64,000 bases of DNA, from NCBI GenBank assembly GCA_003049465.1, contig PYSS01000146.1, positions 5,378 through 69,377 of the forward strand, read 5' to 3'. The stretch is from Magnaporthiopsis rhizophila. Its lineage: Eukaryota > Ascomycota > Sordariomycetes > Magnaporthales > Magnaporthaceae. Below are positions 46,209 through 57,592 of the stretch, in pieces. The position numbers and the translations under genes were made by a program. The first letter of the stretch is position 1. The number at the start of each line of letters is the position of its first letter. The notes below the pieces were generated by a model. That model worked only from the letters and a program-made list of their open reading frames with translations. It had not been told where the DNA came from and did no database searches.

Positions 46209-48619
46209 ATGGAATCGCCTCTCCCGCCACCCATGGAACCCTCGCCGCCTCGAGCCAAAATCGGGCGCCCGGCGCAATGGACCGAGTCTCGGGCTCGCAA
46301 GCTGGCGAGGCTGTATATGTTTACTACCTTGTCCGTCAAAAAGATCATCAAGGTTCTCGAAGATGTTAGCTTCAAGCCCGGGTACGTGCTTGCTCTGGCT
46401 CCCTTTCCCCTCTATCGCCCTTGTCTACCTGCTCATTCTTACATTCCTATCTGCTCAGCCCCAACTCGGCCCAGAAGACGCTGAACAACATGCTCGGCAA
46501 CGACCCCCGATACCTGCGTCCCGGAAACCGCGAGGAGATGGACGAACGCATTGACGGTCTTTCGGCATCCGGCAGTCGGCGCGGGAGCAGCGCCCGCGCC
46601 TCTCCACAGGAACAGGGCACGGCCGCAGACGCACCGAGGTCCCGTGCCAGCAGTGGTGTGCCCCACAGTGCGGCACCGGACATGGAGATGCTGGACGAGG
46701 CCGTCAGCTTCGGCGACGGGAAACGCTCCTGGTCAGAGTCCAAGGCCGCTTTCACGTTCGAGGCGTCGTCGCCCTTCAGCGCCTCTCAGGTATCGTCACA
46801 GCTGTCCCCACTGCACATCGACACGACCTGGTCCGCCGAGGGCAGCGTCGCCTACGGATCGCCTCCTGCAGGACTCGTCGAGTCGCAGTCCAGCCTCCAG
46901 TCAACCGGATTCGGATTCGTCCCCAAAACGCTGAAGCACACCACCACCATGTTCTCGGCTTCGACGACGGCAAGCACACCTAGCATACGCAGCCTCAAAG
47001 CGCGCATGTCGATAAACTCGACGGCGTTTGCCAAACAGGTCTCGTCTCTGATAAGGCAGTTCACGATCGGCAGCGAGTCGAACCTCGGAAACTCCCTGAA
47101 CACCAACGGGGTTGACTCCCAGAGGAGCGGCGCCGCAGGTCATGGAAGGACTGGCACGAAGCCACTTCCTGGGGAGTTCTTCAACGTCTACAGCGCATGC
47201 GAACACGAACCGGCAAAGTGGCAGGAAGTCGTCGACATGCTCTCCCAAACGCCAGATTTCTGGGTCACGCCGGAGGGCATTCCTTCCGAAACGGCCGGGT
47301 TGTACCTCAACCAACCCGCCCAGGACAACTTTAGTGACAGGGACTGCTTCGGGAACACCCTGCTACACCTAGCCGCCTGGTTCGCAGAGTGCAACTATAT
47401 GCTCCAGCTGGTTCAGCTATGCACAGCCGAGCAGTTGCGCTCATCGAACACTGCAGGCCAGACGTTCCTGCACGTACTGTCACATGAGTGGTTCCAGAAC
47501 CTCGACGACCAGTCAGCTCCGCTCCTTCAGCTGCTCTTCTACGTCCGTGGTCTCTGCCCAGAAATTGTTGCCCAATGTGACGTCTACGGCCGTACGTTTT
47601 TCCATCATATGCAGGACATCATTCCCGACCCAACCCTTATGTCTATCGTCTTGGCCACCTGCGACCCTGGCCTCCTCCCGCGACGTGATGCTTTCGACAC
47701 AAGACCCGTCATCGTCGAAGGCACCTCGTTTAGCTTGGCAGGGGGCCCTCGCCATACCCAGGCACTGTCTCCGCTACCCGAGGAGGTTGTGGGCTCCCCT
47801 GTCAGCGCCACTTCACCCATCAAGGAGATGGACTTGTTCACGCAGCACCACGCCGGGCTACTGCGGACTGTCACGGCGGCTGACGCAAACCCGGCTGTCG
47901 AGGACGCCTGCGGCCGCAATGCTTTGCACTGCCTGGCCGAGGTCATCCTGGGAAACGAGGACACGCTACAGGAACGTCACAGCACGCAACAGACTCGCCG
48001 GCCGCCGAAGCGCAAGTTCGACCAGAGGGGAGGCGGCAAAAAGGATGGGGACGGCGCCGACGGCGGCGCCAACAACACGACAGCCGAGGAGCGTCCGCTG
48101 GCCCGCCGGCTGGAGTTCCTTCGAGGTTTGCTGGCGCTTCCAGGCATGGATGCAAACCACTACGACCGCAGTGGCAACACGGCACTCATGGCTTTCATCG
48201 AGCGTTTAAGAGACCAGGACGAGGACAAACACCGAACCCTGTCGACCATGTTCCGGCTGCTCATTACGGACGGGGGAGCGCGGGTGGAGGCGCGCAACAG
48301 GCGCGGTGAGACGGCGCTCCTTCTGGCGGCACGCCTGGGCCGCAAGACGGCGGTGCAGGTGCTGCTGCAGCAGGGCGGTGCCAACGTGCACGCGCGCGAC
48401 GTTGACGGCAAGGGCGCACTAGACCTCATCGATGAGGCGTGTCTGGGCTCAAAGGGCGACACGTCGCTCTACGGCCGTCTGCAGGCGTGCCGGGTCCTGC
48501 TCACGGGCAGGTACAAGGACGAGTGGGCCGCCGGGGGCGATCACACTCTCCAGAGCCCGACCGTCATGGATGAGTGGCGGGTTAGGCCACCGAGGCCGGG
48601 GTTTGTGGTGTTCCGATGA
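46209..48619 (+). CDS. Clr5-like N-terminal segment plus ankyrin-repeat protein
   Basis: Exon 1 (46209-46381) and exon 2 (46459-48619), 77-nt intron, 777 residues. The N-terminus (QWTESRARKLARLYMFTTLS followed by KKIIKVLEDVSFKPG) resembles the fungal Clr5 domain (W..k..I..LY..), which occurs with ankyrin repeats in many fungal proteins. The middle is Ser-rich and probably disordered. From about residue 360 on there are scattered ankyrin-type helices: FGNTLLHLAAWFAECNYML, AGQTFLHVLSHEWF, CGRNALHCLAEVIL, SGNTALMAFIERLRD, RGETALLLAARLGRKTAVQV and DVDGKGALDLIDEA. A basic PPKRKFD motif near 600 could be a nuclear signal. Role not known; a scaffold or regulator is a reasonable guess from the architecture. 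Confidence 0.8.
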
Positions 48620-49208
48620 GTCAAAATTAGTGTCGATGAGGCTGTCTGCAATTTTCGCGGTTCATTCTCGTAACCTTTTCACGTTTTCTTCCCCTTCATC
48701 TCTCCGATTGCAGGGCGGGGCTTGCATAGTGTATCATTGGCTGGGCGGCGGCGTTTTTTTTTTTTTTTCTTCTTTTTTTTTTCGGTCGGGGGTTGTTTGC
48801 GACGGAGACTTGGATCTCGTCATGGAAAAATAAGGGCTGTACCAGGTCAGCCAGGGCAGAGGAATCGGCAGCCACGAATAAGCGTCAAAGGCGACACGAC
48901 AGGAAGGGAAGTATCCCTTGTATCATGAATGGATTGTATATTTCTCTCCTACTTTGTCTCTTGCCTATTGATCTTGGGTCTGCCATCCTGAGGCTTGAGA
49001 AGCTGTCGCATAAATCCATCACGTTCTTCGAGTCGTTCCGTCCGGCCGGGTCGGTTACTTTCGTTTCCACCCCCACCTGCCAGAGCGGCATGCAGGAACC
49101 GCCGCCCCGCTATCAGATGCCAAAACGCCCGGCATCATCAGCGAGCTGCGGCCGGAGCCAGACGACTACCTCCTTCACAACGCCTGCGAGATTGTAGCTA
49201 CGAAACCC
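48620..49208. other. Intergenic: tandem genes, 0.6 kb
   Basis: 3' flank of the ankyrin gene and 5' flank of the RraA-like gene. It includes T-rich runs around 48754-48782. In-frame open sequence directly upstream of 49209 (KTPGIISELRPEPDDYLL..) has no ATG and is probably leader. Confidence 0.45.
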
Positions 49209-50266
49209 ATGCTGCGAACAATAGGACCGCCTCTGCTTTCGCGTCTGAAATTCCATCAGCACAAAACCCCGACTGTCCGTCGGGGCTTAAAGACCAGCAT
49301 GGCAGCGGCATCGCCTGACCCGATCGTGACGGCTTTGCAGCAGTATACAACGTGAGGTAGTCCCGAACCAAGCCCTGTTGACAGGCGCAGGTCTAACAGT
49401 TTATAAACGCTTGGGGGAAAATAAAAATAAAGATGCGACGTGTCGGATGCGCTATGCAAGCTCAAGGTCCGCAACGGCGGCTTCCTCTCGGGCCTCACCC
49501 TCTGGTCGCCGCAGCGCCAGGACGGGCCGACCAAGATCGTCGGGCCGGCCTACACGGTGAAATACGTGCCCAACGAGGACCCGGCGCCGAAGCACCCTAC
49601 GCACTATGTACGAATGAAGCAACTTTTTCTCCTCTCCATTTCTTCGTTCTGTAAGGGAACGACAAGATATGTACTTACAGCACCATCCATGGCAAACAAC
49701 AGATAGACTCTGTCCCACAAGGCGCCGTCGTGTTCGTGTCGTGCCCGCCCAGGACGCCCAACGCCGTGTACGGCGGGCTCATGTCGACGCGGGCGCGGGC
49801 CAGCGGCGCCGTGGGGTCCGTCATTGACGGCCGCTTCCGGGACCTGCAGGAGCAGCGGGATTTGGGGTATCCGGTAAGCTGTCTACTACTTACTACCCTT
49901 TTTTTTCTGTTTTGTTTTCTTGTTTCGAAGGAGCTGGAGCCAAGGCTCAACAGAGAACAAACACACACACAAACAAAACAAAAACAGATCTTCGCCAGAG
50001 ACGTCGGCACCGCACCGCCGGCCGAGCTGCTCAAGGTCGCAGCCGTCAACGTGCCAGTGCGGCTGGCCACGGGCGAGCAGGACACGACCGTCAACCCGGG
50101 CGACTACCTGATCGGCGACCTCAACGGCGTCGTGGTGCTGCCGCGCGCGCTGGCCGAGCAGGCGCTCCCGCTCATGGCGGCGCAGGTCGAGGCCGACGCC
50201 AAGATGGCCGAGGCCATCGGGCGGGGGATGAGCTTTACCGAGGCCAGCAAGAAGTTCAGGTCATGA
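49209..50266 (+). CDS. RraA-like / HMG-aldolase-fold protein
   Basis: Family related to 4-hydroxy-4-methyl-2-oxoglutarate aldolase, oxaloacetate decarboxylase and the RNase E regulator RraA; fungal members are probably metal-dependent lyases. Four exons (49209-49351, 49433-49607, 49703-49873, 49988-50266; introns 81, 95 and 114 nt), 255 residues. Key blocks: CDVSDALCKLKVRNGGFL, VFVSCPPRTPNAVYGGLMST, and SGAVGSVIDGRFRDLQE, which carries the G...DG..RD active-site loop, then GDYLIGDLNGVVVLPR. The first 30 residues are Arg/Leu-rich (MLRTIGPPLLSRLKF) and precede a second in-frame Met at residue 31, so mitochondrial and cytosolic forms are possible. It ends 68 bp from the convergent Hsp70 gene. 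Confidence 0.88.
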
Positions 50267-50334
50267 GGGCTTGATGCAATTGGCTGCGATAAGAACTGTA
50301 TCTGGTATCCTGATTCCCTTGACGCTCTTGTTAA

Positions 50335-50481
50335 TTATACATACTCTGCCGTGACAGAGTTATACCTCTGGTTGTTGTATATCAGCGTGTACTTCGTCGA
50401 CGCGGACAGATCTACCACGGGTCACAAGTGTCAGCCTCACAGAATCTTTCTAGGGCACAGCACGGATTCGTGCATAAAAAT

Positions 50482-50515
<34 letters not shown>

Positions 50516-52473
50516 TTACAGACAGCCTCGATCTTGCACTCGAGATCATAGTACATGTTCCCGTCGGACCCCTTCCGCCGCTTGAGCATGTCCTCGGGGA
50601 TGTGGCTCAGGTCCGCCTCGACGTGGCACACGAGCCCGACGTCGTCGTCGCGGCAGATGGGCGCCTCGCGGCCGAACTGGCCCCCGCCGTTGTCAGCGTA
50701 GATGTCCATGCGCACCTTGCGGATCCGGCCCTGCGACACGGCACCAGTCCAGATGAACCTGGTGCAGAACGGCTCGTTCTCCGAGACCGAGTCGCCCGTG
50801 CGCATGAACCACTCCATTGTGTCTAGGGCGTATTAGCCGCCTATTTTTTTTTTTTTTTTTCTCTTAGGTTTGGGCTTGAGGGGAGTAAAGAAAACTCACA
50901 GATCTTCCAACACCCATCCAACCCACACCAGTGCCGCTTCTCCTTGACGTGCCCGTGCTTGGTCTCGTCGTACCGCGACCGCCACTCGGTGCCGTACGAC
51001 TTGCGCGCCTTGCGGTTCTGCACCTTGACCATGGTCAGCTGCTCCGGCGCGCTGAGCGCCAGGCCCTTCATGACGGCGCCCTGCACGACGGCGAGCCAGG
51101 CGTTGGCGGGCTGCAGGACCTCGATGGGTCTTCTGTCGCCGTCGCCGCTCCCACTGCCACCGTTAGGGTTGGTTTGAAGCAGGGCGTTCCGGAGCCGGCC
51201 CTTGAGGTAGTTTGAGGCGCCAAAGCCGCCGACCAGCAGAACCGCGCGCACGGCGACCTTGGACGCGGCCATCTGCTGCCGCACCAGCTTGATGACCTCG
51301 AGCACGACGGGCTCAAAGATGGTCTGCAGGTCCGTCGCCTTGAGCGAGAAGCGGCCGCGGCTGATGCCTAGCTCGCGGTTGTTGGCTAGCCCGCCGACCG
51401 GGATGGCGAACGTGTCGTCCGGGCTGGCTGTGATGCTGAACTGGCGCTTGACCTGTGGTTTGGCCGTGTCAGTGGCATTGAATCTTTTGAAGGCGTGTAA
51501 ATCTGCGCCCAGGCTCGGTTCCGGCTTACCGTCTTCTCGAACCTTTCCATGGCTTCGGCGAGGAGCTCATCATCAAAGCCGTCCAGATGGCCCAGTTTTG
51601 CTTTTAGAAAGTTGGCAAAGCGCAGGTTGAGAAAGGTTGAGCCGCAGAGCGCTCCGCTACCAGGCGCGGCCTCATGCACCTCGAGAATGGGCTTTAGTCT
51701 GGTGATGGTGTACGTGATAAGGTCGACGGTGCCGCCTCCAGCGTCGCATATCACGAAAGACTGACAAAAAAAATGTCAGCTGCTGCTGCAACAAATCAAG
51801 ACCAGAACTACAGATAGATACTCACATCGCCAACGTTGAGGCCATGGGGGTCCAGCCCATGCAGGGCATACATGGCAGCCGCCTCGGGCTCCGACACCAG
51901 ATGGATCGGCGCTTTCGATGCAGCCTGCAGCCTCGACGCCCTCTGGCAGGCCTGCCTGGTCTTATCCTTGGCCAACTCGCTCCAGATGGCCGGGACCGTC
52001 ACGACAAACTCGATCGGCGTGTTCTTGATGACGTCCTCGCCCAGCTTCTCGCGCAGCGTGTACATGAGATGATCACCCAGCGCGGACAGGTAGTCGGCCA
52101 CCAGCTCGTCGACGTCGCGGCCGCCGCGCGAGGAGACGTCCTGGGCCACGGCGTCGCCCATGGACTGCAGGGCCGGGTCGAGGTCGAGCTTGAACCACTC
52201 GATGACCTCGCGCTTGGGCGCCGAGGGCGGGATGCAGAACCCCCACTGGACCTTCTGGCCGTTGTCGTCGGCGTCGTCGGCGTAGCGCAGCTTGGTCGGC
52301 ACCTTTTCGGAGCTCTCGCCCTCGCGCGTGGCGCCGTCGATGGGCCATGTCGTGATGGGGTCGCGGCGGTCTGGCCGCTGCGTCTCGGCCCAGGCGACGC
52401 CCGAGTACGTGGTGCCAAAGTCGATGCCGACGATGATCTTGCGCTCCTTGATCCTGAGGCTTTCAAAGTCCAT
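50335..52473 (-). CDS. Hsp70-superfamily ATPase, divergent (HSPA12-like)
   Basis: Actin-fold ATPase related to Hsp70 but without the canonical substrate-binding domain. Five exons (52473-51826, 51760-51530, 51452-50900, 50822-50520, 50411-50335; introns 65, 77, 77 and 108 nt) give 603 residues. Nucleotide-site motifs: GIDFGTTYSGVAW near 16, CDAGGGTVDL near 222, and LLVGGFGASNYLKGR near 367. The C-terminus (RKSYGTEWRSRYD, MYYDLECKIEAVY) is typical of fungal HSPA12-like proteins, which occur in many copies per genome. The last intron starts with GTAAGT directly beside a (CAGA)8 microsatellite; without it the reading frame would run into repeat-encoded CLSV residues. Specific role not known; stress or chaperone links are family-level guesses. 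Confidence 0.9.
50482..50514. repeat. (CAGA)8 microsatellite in an intron
   Basis: Eight tandem 4-bp units lie inside the last intron of the Hsp70-like gene, on the coding strand (TCTG)n. The repeat ends 5 bases from the GTAAGT donor, and part of the donor flank reads as a degenerate repeat unit. Confidence 0.9.
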
Positions 52474-53519
52474 GGTTGGCGATTTCGTCTGATGTGGTGG
52501 GCGTCTCGCCGTTTGGTGACGAGGAGGGGGCGAACAGGACGGCAGGAAGGTTGATCGGGGTGGTGATGAGGGAGCTCCCTACCAACTGGCGCACTTGTTG
52601 AGCCGAGGCTGACGTATTCGTCTAGCCAGGTAGGTGAACGTACCTCTAGAACTAGATGATTAGGCACAGCGACAAGGCAGTGTCGTTCATGTGCAGAGGG
52701 ACTAGAAGGGCTTCTCGCAAGGCGTCTTAGCAGGCGTGTCCATCAGGCTCACACAACCCCAGGCAGCTTCCTCTCCGTGGAGGACACTGACATGTGCACC
52801 AACGGGCTCCCCGCATGCGTGGTGGCTGCCTGCAGCACCGTCACCGGCGGCCCGCCGCCTCTCATTGCTCAGATGGTGTGACAGACAATGAGCCGAGAAA
52901 GCAGGCAAGCGCTGGTGGTCAGGCTACATGCCCAGAGATCTAGTCTAATGCATGCGCCGGGGGCTGAGGGCTGACCCCTGAATGATTGGTTGGTTGAAGC
53001 ACCATGCATGTTCCTCTTTTTCTACATTTTCCGGTGAGTTCAAGCCACATCAAGATCAGAGTTTGCCATGGAATCTGTTCCGATTTCTTATTCTTTGCCT
53101 TCCCAGCACAAGTTATTTCGGACTCTCCGGACATAGTGTGACTCAACCTAGGATTTTTGTCCCTGCTGTTGCCTGGTGAATTTCTACGATGCACCTCAAA
53201 GGACAATTCCTTGACTGTTTGAGCACTTGTTGCGCAGTGGGCCTTGCAGACCAAGACCTAAGCGCATCTCGGCTGGCACGGATTTGCATGTTTTATTGGA
53301 TGCCTGCCCAAACTATCGATCCAGCTTGCTTGTTGGCCGACGCTAGGCAGCCACCTTGTAGGAGGGGTTGCGCGTATTGGCATGTACCTGTACATCTGGA
53401 GCCTGCCTGGATCACCTCTTGCGTTACACTCGGGCTGCGAGCGGCAGCTCATCCGCTTGCATCGTGGGCACCGGAGCGAGAACGGCAGTCTAGTTTCGGA
53501 TGTAGCCGGGTAAAACACC
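52474..53519. other. Intergenic: divergent promoter region
   Basis: About 1 kb between the Hsp70-like gene and the coiled-coil gene. No coding, repeat or RNA feature was recognised. Confidence 0.45.
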
Positions 53520-55187
53520 ATGGCTCGCGCCCGGTCCAGCTCCCCAGGCGCAAAGGAGGAATCGCTGTGCAACAGGCAGTACGAGGGACACGAGATGGAA
53601 GGTGTTGAGGACGAGTCCCGCCGCCGAGGCCGGCGCTCATCAGAAGCTGAGCTTCTCGTGAACCCAGCGCTGGGCACCTCACGACCCCATAGCCTTTCAT
53701 CTAATCAGCGTCCCAGCACCCAACAAGACATCGAAGACACGGCAAGCAGAGAGGTCGAGGTGCTCCTCCGCGAGAACAAGGCGCTCCGCCTGCAGCTGGA
53801 ACACGAGGCCCAGAGAGCGAGGGCGGCCGAGGAGATAGCAGAAACGTCTCGACAGCAGACAGCCCCGTCATGCGTAGCAGCCAAAGACACCACCGGCGGG
53901 CCGGGCGACCAGGTCCGCCGTCTCGAGGCGGAGGTCGCCAAGCTCCGGGCCGAGCTCGAGGAGTCGCGATCCCACATCTTCTCCCTCCAGCCATACCGCC
54001 GTGAAATCACGCCCAAGGAGGTTGCCAACGTATGTCTTCTCGCAAACCCCACTTATTCTGTTCTGTTCATGTCACTAACAATAATAATTACTGCTGTACC
54101 TCAGGACTGGGAGCTCCTCTTCGCCAGCGTCAGCGACTGCGTCGAGCGGCTGGTCGGACCGACGCTGGACTCGGAGACGCCGCAAAAGGAGCTGCTGCTG
54201 CGCGCCCGCAAGCACCCCAGCACCTGGTCGGCCATCCTCAAGCACCTGTACCAGCAGCCCGACCTGGCCCAGGCCGCCTGCTACCCGGGCACGGATCTGG
54301 ACGTGCTTATCGCCATGGTTATGCGGCACCTCGACGAGCACGTCTTCCAGACGACCCTGTACGGCGTGCGCCCAACCCACGTGGCCGCGATCGCCGCGAT
54401 CGAGAACGCCATGGCTGCCCATGTCGAGCCGCGCCGCGACCAGCTCGCCATCCGCAGCTGGCGCGCCGAGGCCCTGGGCGCCCTCATCGCCGACCCGGCC
54501 CTGTACCCGGAGGAGCGGGCGGGCGGCGAGACGGCCATAGCCGGCGAGCTGGCCGCCATCTTCCGCGTTTTCCTACCTCACCCTTCGGAGTCGTCGGGCG
54601 GGAATGGCAGCAGGGCCCAGGCCGCCGAGGCGGTGCGCGCCATGCTGCGCGACGAGTGCGTCCGCCCGGCCATCGACCTGCACGAAAAGCTGCTGGTGTC
54701 GACGCACCACTTTTACACCACCCTCGACTGCTACTACGTGCACGGGACAAAAACCGAAGGCGGCGGTGGCGGCCTCGTCACGTCGCCGGACTTGTACCAG
54801 TCGCTCGACCGGCTCGACTGCAAGAACATCATGCAGAACCGGAAGACGGTGACGCGCGCCAGGGTCGAGGCGGACCCGCAGCGCGTGCTCAAGAACGTGC
54901 TGGCCCTCACGCCGGCCGTGTACGTGCGCCAGGTCGGCCAGCGGGACACGGTCAAGGAGCCGGCGCTCGTGTGCAAGCAGCAGATGCTGGTGGCGTGGGG
55001 CAGCGACGAGAGGTGCGAGGCCTTTGTCCGCGGCCACGAAAAGACGCTGCTGGCCCATCTGTTCCCGGTGCCCAGCTCGGGACGGCAGGGGGGCGTGCTG
55101 GACCTGTTTGGAGGCGGCATGACCTGGGGATTCGGGCTGCCGGGGGTTAAGAAGGCGCCAGAACCGGCGGCGTCTTCTCGGGCGTGA
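53520..55187 (+). CDS. Coiled-coil protein of unknown function
   Basis: Not a family I recognise. Exon 1 (53520-54029) and exon 2 (54105-55187) with a 75-nt intron (GTATGT..CCTCAG) give 530 residues. The N-terminal 70 residues are Ser/Arg-rich and probably disordered. Residues about 75-150 form a likely coiled coil (VEVLLRENKALRLQLEHEA, VRRLEAEVAKLRAELEES). Beyond it is a globular, GC-rich Ala/Leu helical domain beginning WELLFASVSDCVERLVGPTL, with YQSLDRLDCKNIMQNRKTV near the end. The intron is in frame and free of stops, so a 25-residue longer form is possible, but its hydrophobic TYSVLFMSLTIIITAV insert would split the helical region. The C-terminal tail is Gly-rich. Confidence 0.7.
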   Translation: MARARSSSPGAKEESLCNRQYEGHEMEGVEDESRRRGRRSSEAELLVNPALGTSRPHSLSSNQRPSTQQDIEDTASREVEVLLRENKALRLQLEHEAQRARAAEEIAETSRQQTAPSCVAAKDTTGGPGDQVRRLEAEVAKLRAELEESRSHIFSLQPYRREITPKEVANVCLLANPTYSVLFMSLTIIITAVPQDWELLFASVSDCVERLVGPTLDSETPQKELLLRARKHPSTWSAILKHLYQQPDLAQAACYPGTDLDVLIAMVMRHLDEHVFQTTLYGVRPTHVAAIAAIENAMAAHVEPRRDQLAIRSWRAEALGALIADPALYPEERAGGETAIAGELAAIFRVFLPHPSESSGGNGSRAQAAEAVRAMLRDECVRPAIDLHEKLLVSTHHFYTTLDCYYVHGTKTEGGGGGLVTSPDLYQSLDRLDCKNIMQNRKTVTRARVEADPQRVLKNVLALTPAVYVRQVGQRDTVKEPALVCKQQMLVAWGSDERCEAFVRGHEKTLLAHLFPVPSSGRQGGVLDLFGGGMTWGFGLPGVKKAPEPAASSRA

Positions 55188-55693
55188 CCAGCTGTGAGAT
55201 TTCAGTGATCAGAGATACGATCTTGCTCTTGTCAAATAAGTTGGTATTTGGGGACATCAGGTTCAAATAATGGAAGTGTGTGTAATTATGACGCTGTTAG
55301 AATCACTTTATTGTTATGGCTCCTGGTTGCCCGTCCATGGAAGACTTGTTCTTCTACAAGCATTGCGAGGTTTCTGGGTGTGTCTAGACAGGTGACTTGG
55401 AGGTGATTAACGTCTAGGAATCAGGCGCCAGAACAGGCAGCGCCGTAGCCGAAAGTGCTAAAAAAAAGTCCCAACCTTGTAGGCTCAGCTGCGCCCGAAC
55501 CCGCGTGGTCTGCCAGCTGCGTCTTCTTCATCCCACTGGTTGCCTGCCCGTTTGCGTTTTACATCGCTAGCCCGCGTGCTCAAAGTGCTGTATTTGTCGG
55601 CCACGGACATGGAGCCCAGACCAAGGCATTCACTTACATCCCCAACGCAGTCAGCACTGGGCATTTCCCCGACATTCTCAAACCACAGCAGCC
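55188..55693. other. Intergenic: tandem genes, 0.5 kb
   Basis: 3' flank of the coiled-coil gene and promoter of the RBR ligase. Nothing else was recognised. Confidence 0.5.
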
Positions 55694-57114
55694 ATGCAGC
55701 AGTCGAAGCTGAAGCGGCTGTTCGGCCGCAAGCATCTCCACGAACAGCCGCAGCCGCAAGACACCAAATGCCTAGCTCATTACGACAAACCCGCCCCATT
55801 TCGGGGATACCTTCCCACGCACCCGTCCATCCTGGACGACAGGTTCGATGAAGCCGTCTCGGATACCATCCCGCCGTTACAAGGCGCGCCAAACAATATC
55901 CCCCCGGCATCCAGCGTCCGCAGCGCCGACCCAAACCCGGCACCAAACAACCCCTACCTCGCCGCCATCGAGGCCAAAGAGCGCTCCATGACACTCGCCT
56001 ACCTCCGCACCCTCCCGTCATCCGCCATCACCACCACCACCACCACCACGACTCCTGACCTCCCCGCCATCCCAACCAACGACCACGGCTTCGGCCAACG
56101 CTACCAGCGCCTCTCCTCCTCCACCACCCTCATCCTCACCAACCGCCGCATCCCCACCCCTCTCCTCAGCGGCGTCCGCACCTGCGCCATCTGCACCGAA
56201 ACCCTTCCCGTCTCACAGTTCCCCGCGCTCGCCATAACCCGGCGCTGCACCCACCCGCCGGGGACCTGCCTCTCCTGCATCAGCGCCTCCATCGCCGCAG
56301 ACCTGTCGTCGCGGCAGTGGAGCAGCACCAGCATCCGGTGTCCCGAGTGCGCGTCGCCGCTCGCCTACGACGACGTGCAGCAGTACGCCGACGCCGACAC
56401 CCGGAGCCGGTACCAGACGCTGTCGTTCCGCGCCGCGGCGGCGGCCGCGGGTTCGGACTTCAGATGGTGTCCGGCGGGCTGCGGCTCCGGGCAGGTGTTG
56501 CGCGATGATGACGGTGAGCGCGAGGATCCGAGGACGTTGTGCGTGCGCTGCGGGGTTGCGTTTTGCGCCGTGCACAATGGGGGCGTGTTGTGGCACGAGG
56601 GGCTTACGTGCGTCGAGTACGACGGCCTGCTCGCCGATGCTGCCGCCGCTGCCGACGACGACAAGGACTATGTCTTGATTGGCCCGGACGGCGAAGAAGA
56701 GGAGCTGCTGCTGCGCATCAAGGCTGACGAGGAGACGCACGACGAGGATGAGGACGAGGACGCGCGCGAAGGCCGCGAGAGGGCGGAGCGCGCGCGGCTG
56801 CTGGACGAGATGCGTCGCCGTGCCGTCCAGCGCGGCAAGGAGCTGGCGTTGACCGAGGCGACGGTCAGCCAGACTACCAAGAGGTGCCCCGGGTGTCGGT
56901 GGCCGATTGAGAAGAACGACGGCTGCTCGCATATGACCTGTAAGGCCGCTGTCCTCCCTGTTTCCTCTTCGATGTTCTTCACGCCCTGCTGTAACATACC
57001 CCGCGATGTACTGACCAGACCCGTCCAGGCACAATGTGCTCATACGAGTTCTGCTACTCCTGCGGCCTAAAGTGGAACGAAGGCTGCCGCGACACCAACT
57101 GCCGCGCAGGTTAG
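55694..57114 (+). CDS. RBR (RING-IBR-RING) E3 ubiquitin ligase
   Basis: RING-between-RING ligases accept ubiquitin from E2 on a RING2 cysteine and pass it to substrate. Exon 1 (55694-56939) and exon 2 (57029-57114), 89-nt intron, 443 residues. RING1: CAICTETLP..CTHPPGTCLSC..CPEC. IBR: FRWCPAGCGSGQVL..CVRCGVAFCAVH. RING2: CPGCRWPIEKNDGCSHMTCT, completed across the intron by SYEFCYSCGLKWNEGC; the Cys in GCSHM is the expected thioester acceptor. An acidic segment (EETHDEDEDEDAREG) separates IBR and RING2. The start codon gives a basic N-terminus with Pro-rich spacer. The last residues (CRDTNCRAG) are followed by TAG inside GCAG|GTTAGC, a potential donor, so a further exon cannot be excluded. Confidence 0.9.
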
Positions 57115-57592
57115 CACCATCGGAACCGCGTGGGCTGCGTATCGTCTTGGTATGTTCCATTAGTTCCCTAGCATTGCCAGGACAAGATGGAAATCGACCT
57201 CCTGCCTGCCCGTATAACATAGGTCCGCTGTGATTCAGACTAACCCTAGACGGCCTAAAAAAGACACATAAAAATACATCAAGTCATTTACTCGTCAAGT
57301 CCCGCCATCTTTTCCAGCCCATTTTGCCATCAAACTCCTCAGCCGACAGGACGACATGTAGTGTAGGGGTGGAAAATAGCGATGTACCATGAAGCGATAC
57401 TCCCGCTGTAGTGACCCTTCCATGCCCTGAACCATCTACAAGAAACAAGCCAAGTCTTTACAAGACAAGAGTGTGTATCTCGTCCAAGATAACAGCAGAT
57501 CAAGCTGTCACATATGTGAAAGAAAAGAAAGAAAAAAAGACAAGATATCGTCACGGTAACAAGTCGAAGCTGCCTACCAGTTCGCTGCGCCG
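57115..57592. other. Intergenic: convergent 3' flanks
   Basis: About 0.5 kb between the ends of the RBR ligase (plus) and the GTPase (minus). It includes A/G-rich runs near 57515-57540. No gene was recognised. Confidence 0.5.
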
